From Aquimarina latercula DSM 2041 (GTDB lineage Bacteria > Bacteroidota > Bacteroidia > Flavobacteriales > Flavobacteriaceae), in assembly GCF_000430645.1 (NCBI RefSeq), contig NZ_AUMK01000010.1, positions 186,001 to 250,000 of the forward strand: a DNA stretch of 64,000 nucleotides, written 5' to 3'. Both the position numbers and the translations under genes were made by a program. Numbering within the stretch: the stretch's first letter is position 1; each line of letters opens with the position of its first letter. Below the pieces are notes generated by a model. It was not told the DNA's origin. It saw only the letters and a list, made by a program, of their open reading frames with translations, and ran no database searches. Positions 55,093 through 62,680 of the stretch are shown one piece after another.

Positions 55093-56082
55093 TTAAAATA
55101 TACTCGTTTTCCTGTAATCAATTACAATGTTCTTTATACAGTTATTATCTTCATGAGTTAAATCTAAGTCCTTTATAACGATACTCTTTCCTTTTATTTT
55201 TTCACAAAATTCAATAAAAGTAGTTCGCTTTTTCTTTACGATAATAGGAAGGTCTAAATTCCCACATAAATAATCCTTAAAATCTTTAGCCGTCAATTTT
55301 TTGGTTGATACTAAAATCAATTTAGACTTAAATGATTTTTCATTAATAAAAGGAGCTTTAAATTCATCCTTAGGATCATCTGCTATTGGATCATCTCCAA
55401 TAGGATCATCTGGTATAACGGATACATCTCTTACCACTATATCATCTTTACGGATTTTTTCTTTTTTCTTTGGCAATACCTCTATAGTTTGTTTAGTAGA
55501 GTACTTAAGTTCTCCGTTAACAATTAAGGTAATCGTTTTCTTTCCTTCTGTAGTATATACATATTCAGGGCTTTCCTCTCTAGATGTTCCTCCTAAAGCA
55601 TTCTCAAAGTTCCACTCCCAAGTTTCTGCGTTTAAGGTATTATCCTCAACTTTTAACTTTTCTCCAACTCTAATTCTAGGAGTTAAAATTTTAAACTTAG
55701 CTTTCTTAAGTGGGTCTAAAATTTCTTTTTTCTCTAAAACAGTAACCTTCCTAATTTTAGGGCATTTACCATTAACAATTAACGAAACATTATATTCACC
55801 AGGTTTTTTAAAAGTATGGTATGGTTTTCTTCTAGTATCTATAGCCGTACTATCACCAAAGTCCCATTTCCATTCTAATGCTCCTATTGTTTTATCTTCA
55901 AACTCAATAGATTCATCAACTCTTATTTCAGTTTCCTTAAAAGAAAATTCGATAATCTCACAAGGAACATAATTCACATACTTAAAGGCAAACACTGTTG
56001 CCGTTACTAATATTGTTATTAAAAAAAACAATATCACACTTTTATCCAAATGATAATTTGTTGTTTTATTTGATGTTTTCAT
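55093..56082 (-). CDS. tssP: T6SSiii protein TssP with two PKD-like domains
   Basis: The 329-residue protein has one N-terminal membrane helix (ILFFLITILVTATVFAFKYV), then PKD domains (about 45-120: WKWDFGDS, KPGEYNVSLIVNG; about 125-210: WEWNFENA), an Asp/Pro-rich linker (DDPIGDDPIADDPKDE) and a C-terminal domain. This fits TssP of Bacteroidetes T6SS, thought to span the periplasm. Identity by context and PKD content. Confidence 0.75.
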   Translation of the reverse strand: MKTSNKTTNYHLDKSVILFFLITILVTATVFAFKYVNYVPCEIIEFSFKETEIRVDESIEFEDKTIGALEWKWDFGDSTAIDTRRKPYHTFKKPGEYNVSLIVNGKCPKIRKVTVLEKKEILDPLKKAKFKILTPRIRVGEKLKVEDNTLNAETWEWNFENALGGTSREESPEYVYTTEGKKTITLIVNGELKYSTKQTIEVLPKKKEKIRKDDIVVRDVSVIPDDPIGDDPIADDPKDEFKAPFINEKSFKSKLILVSTKKLTAKDFKDYLCGNLDLPIIVKKKRTTFIEFCEKIKGKSIVIKDLDLTHEDNNCIKNIVIDYRKTSIF

Positions 56083-56105
56083 TAGTATCTCTTTTCAATA
56101 TATAA

Positions 56106-57941
56106 TTAACTTACCACTGTTATTTTGTAAGGAAAAACGTTTAAAGATTGTTGCTCTAAAATCAATAAAATATTACTTTTTAAAGAATCCCATTCTACCG
56201 AAGAAGTATTCTCTTTCTTATTTTCCAAAAGTTTTACTTCAATACAAGGAATAAGACCTTTAGAAACATGAATATCTGTTTTAAAACCTTTTGACACCTT
56301 TACTTCCACTACCTTATTACTACACAATTCATAACAAAGCGCTTTTACATCTTCTCTAGTTACAATTCTGTTTCTAGAAAGCAATGCCCTTCTATAAGCA
56401 TTTAGTCTTTCTTCCATCCCTAGGTTATTTTTACCTTGGAATGTAGAAGTAAGAAACATACTTCCTTTTTGCTTAAGATCACTACCTTGATAAATACTAA
56501 GACTATTACCTGACTTAATCTGATTCGCATCTTCTCCACTAGTCGTCCAATACTCTACAAGAAGTGTATCCTTCTTTTTGTAAGGTTTTACAGAAATATA
56601 ATTAGTCTCCTCAGAAGACTTTTTCATATCAGAAACCTTTTTCTCTAAAAGAGAAATGTTTTGATTTAATTCATTAATATTAGATTGCAAAAAATCATTT
56701 CCAAAAAACGAAAAAGAAGCACTTTCATCTTTTAATAGTTCAATTAAGTGAATCAAATACTCTCTCGCTTTCCTATAATCTAATTTACTTACGTTATCTC
56801 TTCTAATAACATAAGTTCCTTTATCATCCGAAGCCGAATCATTTTCTCGCAATCTATAATCCTTCCCAGAGGTGTTAGAAATAGATTTTACATCCAAAAA
56901 CAATTCTTGCGTACTTATTGGTACAATATCAATATAGTCCTTTAATTGATACGAAATACTCTCCCATTTTCTATTTAATGCCGGAAAAGCATTTACAGTA
57001 CAGAAAACACTTTCCAAAATCGAGTTATCTACAATTCTAGGAAACTCTATCTTAATCCAATTAAAATCAGCCAAATCATCATGATCCTTCTGATCTATAA
57101 ATTTAGAAAATTCTTCTGGTATATCCACCTTTGAACTCAACGAAATATCTGATTTTATAGAAATAAAATGTTTTCGATATAACTTCTTTACTTGCTCCTC
57201 TATATTACGTGTTTTATTAGGCTTATAATTAAATATGGACTCTAAATTAATTCGCCTAGAGACATCACTATTATAATAACCCGGAAAGGTTTTAAACTCT
57301 TGATCTACAAAACTAAAATTCGCGTTTTTAAGATGATGATAAAAAAGCTCATTTTCTTGCACATCTAATAGTTCAAAATAAAAAGAAACATCTTTTAATG
57401 AAATTTTATCCTGTTCAGTTTTTATACCTAAATACAAAGTTGATGGTGGCAAAGATCCACCGGACTTTAAAGACAAATCACTAGTTGTTTTTCTTTTTCC
57501 TTCTAGTTCAAAAATTTTATTCCCGCAAATCATACGACTAACAGTAGCATCTATCAATTGATTCTGTTGAATTGGAGAGAAATATATATTCTTTAATTCC
57601 GTACTCGCATTCTTAGTCTTTATCTTCTTTTTATAATACAATAAATGCTCAGGAGTTATTGTCGTCTTTTTTTCGATTGGTTCCGCATATACAATACCGT
57701 GGGCAGGCCGAGATCCATATAACGTTTCTGGCGTCATTAATTGAATCAACCGCTCCGTAATTCGTGTTTGCGAATTATCAATCTCTCCAGAAATTTTTTC
57801 TATCTCAGAAGCACAGGCACCAATTAGAAGAGATACCACAGGATCAAAAGAGCTCTCTATCTCATTGGGGGAAACTCCCCAAAGAGAAGCCGCCTTTTTG
57901 ATCATTCTATTTTTAATCTGAACTTTATTTTCTGTACTCAT
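56106..57941 (-). CDS. tssF: T6SS baseplate protein TssF
   Basis: The 611-residue protein has the TssF N-terminus (RMIKKAASLWGVSPNEIESS, CASEIEKISGEIDNSQTRIT, LIQLMTPETLYGSRPAHGIV) and a C-terminal region like phage gp6 (SRNRIVTREDVKALCYELC). It forms the baseplate wedge with TssG and TssE. I use the ATG at 57941 (MSTENKVQ); the frame extends to 57989 inside tssE. Confidence 0.88.
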   Translation of the reverse strand: MSTENKVQIKNRMIKKAASLWGVSPNEIESSFDPVVSLLIGACASEIEKISGEIDNSQTRITERLIQLMTPETLYGSRPAHGIVYAEPIEKKTTITPEHLLYYKKKIKTKNASTELKNIYFSPIQQNQLIDATVSRMICGNKIFELEGKRKTTSDLSLKSGGSLPPSTLYLGIKTEQDKISLKDVSFYFELLDVQENELFYHHLKNANFSFVDQEFKTFPGYYNSDVSRRINLESIFNYKPNKTRNIEEQVKKLYRKHFISIKSDISLSSKVDIPEEFSKFIDQKDHDDLADFNWIKIEFPRIVDNSILESVFCTVNAFPALNRKWESISYQLKDYIDIVPISTQELFLDVKSISNTSGKDYRLRENDSASDDKGTYVIRRDNVSKLDYRKAREYLIHLIELLKDESASFSFFGNDFLQSNINELNQNISLLEKKVSDMKKSSEETNYISVKPYKKKDTLLVEYWTTSGEDANQIKSGNSLSIYQGSDLKQKGSMFLTSTFQGKNNLGMEERLNAYRRALLSRNRIVTREDVKALCYELCSNKVVEVKVSKGFKTDIHVSKGLIPCIEVKLLENKKENTSSVEWDSLKSNILLILEQQSLNVFPYKITVVS

Positions 57942-57949
57942 AAACCCTA

Positions 57950-58381
57950 TTAAAATGAAAGTGGAGCAATATAAAATCTTTCTAAACAAGCAAATTGTTC
58001 ATTTGTTCTACTCACAACCCCATTTACTTTTATCTCTACTAGTTTCTTAATCCTATTTAAACTTCCTCTGTTTTTAAATTCTTCTTGTTGAATCGTTACA
58101 TCGACCGTGACTTTCTTAAGTCTTCTTTCTTGAGAAACTATACTCTCCACTAAAGATTCGGAAATAGTGTTACGCAACTTATTTGTACTAGTAAGATTAT
58201 CAAAATCCACATTCCAAATGGAACACCCAAAAGATTCATCAAAAGTACATTCTCCAAAATACGATGTAGTAATTAAATGAATATACCCAACAATAGATTG
58301 ATTAAGATCACAACTCTCAATCTCTTTGTTTTTAACAATTCTAAACGTATCTAAAGGCAACTTATAATAAGAAGTATTCAT
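57950..58381 (-). CDS. tssE: T6SS baseplate protein TssE (gp25-like)
   Basis: The 143-residue protein fits the gp25 fold: SIVGYIHLITTSYFGECTFDES near the N-terminus (quoted in part, the family Gly/Phe region), then ISESLVESIVSQERRLKKVT and a basic beta C-terminus. It starts the minus-strand T6SS block, 8 bases before tssF. The classic EPR motif is not seen in this divergent subtype. Confidence 0.82.
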   Translation of the reverse strand: MNTSYYKLPLDTFRIVKNKEIESCDLNQSIVGYIHLITTSYFGECTFDESFGCSIWNVDFDNLTSTNKLRNTISESLVESIVSQERRLKKVTVDVTIQQEEFKNRGSLNRIKKLVEIKVNGVVSRTNEQFACLERFYIAPLSF

Positions 58382-58556
58382 ACAGGATAATTTGTGTGCT
58401 TTAATTTACTTACAAAGCAAATGCAATTTAATAAAGATTTTATTTATCTACACTTCATAATTCAATAAACTAACTAAAAAAACAACAATCCAAGATTTTA
58501 TGATTTTATTTTATTGTTATCAGTGGACTAAGAGTAGAAAATAAGCATAAGTTTTT

Positions 58557-58564
58557 TATATTTG
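58557..58564 (+). promoter_or_regulatory. -7 box of the plus-strand T6SS block
   Basis: TATATTTG stands 19 bases before the ATG of the NlpC/P60 gene in the 202-base divergent gap; no clear -33 box. Confidence 0.5.
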
Positions 58565-58583
58565 TGTAAATTTTATTTTTCAA

Positions 58584-59213
58584 ATGAATACACTTTTTAA
58601 AACACTATTTTTATTTATCATTATTGTTGGGGCAATGAGTTGTGGTGGATCTAAAAAAGCAGAACAAGAAGCTTTAGCCCAAGCAAGAAGAGATTCTATT
58701 GCACTAGCGAAACAAAATGCCATCCTTCCGATCCAGAAAAAATATGGAGCAATATTGGGGGTTCCTCCAAAGAAAATAGATAACGTACCTTTATTTGAGT
58801 TTATTGATGATTGGATGAACGCACCGTACAAATTAGGGGGAAATACCAAACAAGGAATTGATTGTTCTTATTTTACTCAATACATTTATCATGATATTTA
58901 TGGTAATTTAATTGAACGCACAGCACAAAAACAATTTGATGCACCAGACACAAATAAGTTTAAGGGTTTACATAACCTAAAACAGGGAGATTTAATCTTT
59001 TTTAATAATAAAGGATCTGAATTTCGAGAAATCAGCCATGTTGGATTCTATCTTGGAAACAACAAATTTGTTCATTCTACTTCAAGAAGAGGAAATTCTG
59101 GAGGAAATGGAGTTCAAATTAGTGACCTATCAAAACAACCTTGGAAACGAATGTTTGTCGCTGCTGGAAAAAAACCTAAATTTAATAATAACACCAACAC
59201 TGTAGAAAACTAG
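58584..59213 (+). CDS. NlpC/P60 (C40) peptidoglycan hydrolase lipoprotein in T6SS locus
   Basis: The 209-residue lipoprotein (signal ending VGAMSC) has a short charged linker and an NlpC/P60 domain with catalytic C94 in GIDCSYFTQY and H152 in SHVGFYLGNN. It would cut stem peptides in the cell wall. It heads the plus-strand T6SS block, 35 bases before tssG, so it may open the host wall for the secretion machine rather than act as a toxin. It could alternatively be a general envelope enzyme. Confidence 0.88.
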   Translation: MNTLFKTLFLFIIIVGAMSCGGSKKAEQEALAQARRDSIALAKQNAILPIQKKYGAILGVPPKKIDNVPLFEFIDDWMNAPYKLGGNTKQGIDCSYFTQYIYHDIYGNLIERTAQKQFDAPDTNKFKGLHNLKQGDLIFFNNKGSEFREISHVGFYLGNNKFVHSTSRRGNSGGNGVQISDLSKQPWKRMFVAAGKKPKFNNNTNTVEN

Positions 59214-59248
59214 AGAAGAAGCTCGCATTCTTTACACCAACTAAACGA

Positions 59249-60172
59249 ATGAAGAACAAAGAGATACAGGACATCTATCAAGAATTAACCACTACCTATC
59301 AAAATCTAAAAGCAGAAATTTTTGTTACTGAAATTTTAGAAAACTCTAGTGTTAATCTAACTGATATTGATGTTTTTAATAATAGTACTTTTTCTAGATC
59401 CTATAGAAGAGATGTAATTAATTTTAAATTAGACTCCTATTCTGGGAACACAGATAAGTTGCAATTTAATATTGCTAGAAATGGTCTTTATGACACTTTA
59501 CCTGAAGGACTATTTCATGAACCTGTAAAAGCAAAAAGTAATATTTCTTTTACAGAATTACATCAAAAGCAGAAGAAACAAGAAAAAGATGCTCGATCTT
59601 TTTTCTCCCCTTTAGAAAACGAATTTTTCACTCAAAGAGTCAATATTGAAAAAAACGAACGTAAACTAATTAATGAGTTTGCGAACCTAAAGACAGATTT
59701 TCTTTTAAAATTTTGGAATTTAGACCCTGAGATTCCTTCTGATTATAGCATTAAACTTTTGCAATTATTACCTTATGTACACAAAATATCGGGTGAAATT
59801 GAACTAACTGCTTTAAGTTTAGAAAAAATTATAGGAGAAAAAGTAACTATTGAAAAAAAGTATAAAACTTTAGATGACAATATAAATGACACTTCTAAAG
59901 AACACCAACTAGGAGTTGATTTGGTTTTAGAACTAAAAGAAACTGTAATCTCCTATCCTTGTTGGGAAATAACCATAGGACCTGTTGACCAAAAAAATAT
60001 TGATAAATATATAGTAAGTGGTGCTACTAAAAAATTTATTACTATCTTTTGTGACTATTTTATCCCTATGGAAATAGACACAAAAATTAACGTAACATAT
60101 TCGAGTAAAGAAGAAACATTTGTATTAAATGAGACTAACGGTCCCAGGATGGGTCTAACAACTATGATATGA
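59249..60172 (+). CDS. tssG: T6SS baseplate protein TssG
   Basis: The 307-residue protein has no signal or membrane helix and ends in NGPRMGLTTMI, resembling the TssG C-terminus. Its size, position before tssN and lack of other TssG candidates in the locus support the call. TssG pairs with two TssF in the baseplate wedge. Its stop overlaps the tssN start (ATGA). Confidence 0.78.
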   Translation: MKNKEIQDIYQELTTTYQNLKAEIFVTEILENSSVNLTDIDVFNNSTFSRSYRRDVINFKLDSYSGNTDKLQFNIARNGLYDTLPEGLFHEPVKAKSNISFTELHQKQKKQEKDARSFFSPLENEFFTQRVNIEKNERKLINEFANLKTDFLLKFWNLDPEIPSDYSIKLLQLLPYVHKISGEIELTALSLEKIIGEKVTIEKKYKTLDDNINDTSKEHQLGVDLVLELKETVISYPCWEITIGPVDQKNIDKYIVSGATKKFITIFCDYFIPMEIDTKINVTYSSKEETFVLNETNGPRMGLTTMI

Positions 60173-61044
60173 ATTTGATATTACAATCTGCAGCATTAAG
60201 TGCTGATTTTTTTAAGGTAGGAATCTTACTATTGGCCGTTAGTGCTATTTTAATGGGAGTCGTTGCCGGGTTGAAGAAACTTTTTGTTAAAAACAAAAAG
60301 AAGTTTTTACTATACATGCTAGTAGTACTTTTATTATTTGCTGCGACAGCCCTATTAAGTAATGAAAAAGTACTTAATGACATACCTTTAAACAGCTTTA
60401 TAGGTTTCCAAATAATATTTTTATGCTTGGGATCTTTACACGTGTTTGCCATGCGTAAATTTTTCCCAAACCTATCAGAAGAAGGTCCAACAAAATTCTG
60501 GCCAGAATTTTTATATACTATAGTAACAGTATTTGTTGGATTAATTACGTTTCTGTTCGTTGTTGGGATTTACAAACCTGACTACAAATATATTTTCACA
60601 GCATCATCAATTTGCTTTCTTATCCCTATAATGATTGTAAAACTTTATGAATTTGCAGTCTCCGTTCCTGTACCTATATATAAGAAATGGTTCTACCCTA
60701 TTGATAAAAAGATGAAAGATCCCAAAGATGACGAATTGATTAACCCGTTGGTTATTTCTTTTGAATTTAATAAGGGGGAAAATATTGATGAGCTGAGCAA
60801 CTTTAGATTAAAAGCACCAGAAAAAATGGAGTTTGGTAAGTTATTCTACTTTTTCATAAATGATTATAATGATAGACATCCTGAAGGTGAAATAGAGTTT
60901 TTAGATGATAAAAACAACCCTTACGGATGGATTTTCTATACAAAACCAAATTGGATGGGCATGCAAACACATGTTGATTTCACTCGAACAATAGAGGGAA
61001 ATAATATCAAGGAAAATGATGTAATCATCTGCAAAAGAGCATAA
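60169..61044 (+). CDS. tssN: T6SSiii membrane protein TssN
   Basis: The 291-residue protein has about five to six hydrophobic segments in the first 170 residues and a soluble C-terminal domain (NPYGWIFYTKPNWMGMQTHV). It fits TssN, the polytopic component of the Bacteroidetes T6SS membrane complex that stands in for TssJLM. Overlap with tssG indicates coupling; a terminator follows. Confidence 0.82.
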   Translation: MNLILQSAALSADFFKVGILLLAVSAILMGVVAGLKKLFVKNKKKFLLYMLVVLLLFAATALLSNEKVLNDIPLNSFIGFQIIFLCLGSLHVFAMRKFFPNLSEEGPTKFWPEFLYTIVTVFVGLITFLFVVGIYKPDYKYIFTASSICFLIPIMIVKLYEFAVSVPVPIYKKWFYPIDKKMKDPKDDELINPLVISFEFNKGENIDELSNFRLKAPEKMEFGKLFYFFINDYNDRHPEGEIEFLDDKNNPYGWIFYTKPNWMGMQTHVDFTRTIEGNNIKENDVIICKRA

Positions 61045-61070
61045 AAATTTATTGTTAAAATTTTGTTAAA

Positions 61071-61106
61071 AAAAGATCTCGATTTACTCGTTGAGATCTT
61101 TTTTTT
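61071..61106 (+). terminator. Terminator after tssN
   Basis: AAAAGATCTC / GAGATCTTTT stem with T8 tail separates the structural block from the Hcp genes. Confidence 0.85.
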
Positions 61107-61228
61107 GTGGGATAAACTTCACGATAAAGTGCAAATTCCCTGAAAACCGTGTAGTCTTTTTCTTTCTTAATCCATTAATCCCTTTACACTTAACGACATA
61201 GTAACAACTTAAGTATGATATATTTTAC

Positions 61229-61300
61229 TATCTTTACACCGTACAAGTTACGTTTATTATTTATTATTAATTATTATTATTAACTTAAAAATTATTTATT
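61229..61300 (+). promoter_or_regulatory. Promoter and AT-rich leader of tssD1
   Basis: TATCTTTA (61229-61236) is close to the -7 consensus. The leader of about 55-60 bases is made of TTA/ATT runs with no Shine-Dalgarno, typical of strongly translated flavobacterial genes such as Hcp. Confidence 0.45.
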
Positions 61301-61687
61301 ATGTCTTTTAAAGCAAAATTAAAAGTTGGTGGAAAAGAGTACAATGTATTAAACTGTAATTATGGTTTAGCTCAAGAAACTGACGCAACAGGACGTCCAT
61401 CATCTGTAACTAGAGGTGGAATGATTACAATCGAAGTAGAGTCTACTTCAGACACTAGTCTTTCTGATTGGATGTTTAACAATTTCGAAATGAGAAGTGG
61501 ATCAATCGTTTTCTTAAAGAGAGATACAGAAGCAACTTCTAAAGAATTAAATTTCGCTGACGCATACGCTGTTAAGTATATGGAGAATTTTGATGCTACA
61601 GGAAAAAATCCTATGGTAGAAAAAATTACTATTTCTGCAAGAGAAATTTCTATCGGAAACGGTGAGCACGTAAATGAGTGGGTATAA
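61301..61687 (+). CDS. tssD: TssD (Hcp) tube protein, copy 1
   Basis: The 128-residue protein is a Bacteroidetes-type Hcp: MSFKAKLKVGGKEYNVLNCN, then ETDATGRPSSVTRGG, then ESTSDTSLSDWM and the C-terminal EKITISAREISIG. Hexameric rings of TssD stack to form the inner tube expelled by the T6SS. It has its own promoter and terminator, consistent with high demand. Confidence 0.95.
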   Translation: MSFKAKLKVGGKEYNVLNCNYGLAQETDATGRPSSVTRGGMITIEVESTSDTSLSDWMFNNFEMRSGSIVFLKRDTEATSKELNFADAYAVKYMENFDATGKNPMVEKITISAREISIGNGEHVNEWV

Positions 61688-61716
61688 TCCTCTGCATTTT
61701 ATATAAGATTTAAATT

Positions 61717-61743
61717 AAGGGAGTGGTTTTTTCACTCCCTTTC
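61717..61743 (+). terminator. Terminator after tssD1
   Basis: AAGGGAGTG / CACTCCCTT stem with a T-rich loop 30 bases after the stop. Confidence 0.75.
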
Positions 61744-61834
61744 TTATCTTACATCATCATTTCCTCTATATTACATTTTCTTGTAAACAATAATGGAACT
61801 GATAAAGTAGTTATTCACATTAAAATTATTACTT

Positions 61835-62230
61835 ATGTCATTTTTAGCAAAATTAGATCTTGATGGGGAAGAGATAAACATTTTGGATTGCTCTTTCACC
61901 TTCAGACAAGATACCGATTACACAGGGAGACCTTGTGCAAAACCACAAGGAGGACAAGTTAGTTTATTAATAGAATCTACATCTAAAACTGATTTCTTGG
62001 ACTGGACCATCTCTCCTACTATTACCAAAAGTTGTAAAATTACTTTTTTCAGAAGAGATAATATGTCTAGTCTAAAAAATGTAGATGTTAAGGACGCTTA
62101 TTGTATCGAATACACGGAGCATTTTAATGCAGAAAGCACTAAGCCGCTACAGATACATTTAGTTTTATCCGCAAAAGAAATTTCAATTAAAGGAACTACG
62201 TTTACCAATAATTGGCCTTCTAAAGTATAA
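61835..62230 (+). CDS. TssD (Hcp) tube protein, divergent copy 2
   Basis: The 131-residue paralogue keeps the family frame (MSFLAKLDLDGEEINILDCS, TDYTGRPCAKPQGG, ESTSKTDFLDW, SAKEISIKG) but differs at most positions and has several extra cysteines. It may form a special tip ring or carry a particular effector. Own leader; no strong terminator seen. Confidence 0.93.
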   Translation: MSFLAKLDLDGEEINILDCSFTFRQDTDYTGRPCAKPQGGQVSLLIESTSKTDFLDWTISPTITKSCKITFFRRDNMSSLKNVDVKDAYCIEYTEHFNAESTKPLQIHLVLSAKEISIKGTTFTNNWPSKV

Positions 62231-62680
62231 TTCTTTTTTTATTATCAGTTGTGATTTTGAATATTTTCATAATTGAATAGAATATCAAAGAATTTTTATT
62301 CTAAGATAACAGTATTTCTGAAATTAAATAAACTTACTAAAAACTAATGATACCTATAAAGTGGTCGCTTTAATATTTATCATAAAGTTTTTAGTGTTTT
62401 AGAGGAATATTATTGGATAAAACCGTCTAAAAAGTGTCTCTTCTTAATTCTTGGTGTTTATTTGAGAAAGAACGGGAAAAGCTAAAAATGATTTTTGAAA
62501 ACAAAAATCTCTTATCTTAGAATATATAATATAGATATGAGTTATCCTTATTATACCAGATAATACATAGTATTGTTTAAAAACATACTATTTGTTAATC
62601 TAAAAATGGTAACTTTATAAAAACCTGTGAAAACTATATTGACAACTTATCGGTTGTTAAATCACTAAAAAACAAAAGAC
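62231..62680. other. 450-base gap before vgrG
   Basis: No open frame longer than a few codons and no strong hairpin or promoter is visible. It is very AT-rich and probably holds the vgrG promoter and leader. I see no insertion sequence ends. Confidence 0.6.

Noticed and set aside
55301..55972. 223-codon open frame on the plus strand inside tssP
   Set aside because: Antisense to the PKD-containing gene; serine-rich composition is typical of shadow frames in AT-rich DNA.
58584..59213. NlpC/P60 protein as an antibacterial T6SS effector
   Set aside because: It has a lipoprotein signal, lies among structural genes away from vgrG, and has no adjacent immunity-like gene.
62420..62520. Possible insertion-sequence remnant before vgrG
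   Set aside because: The segment is somewhat richer in mixed sequence than its flanks but has no recognisable transposase codons, inverted ends or target duplication.
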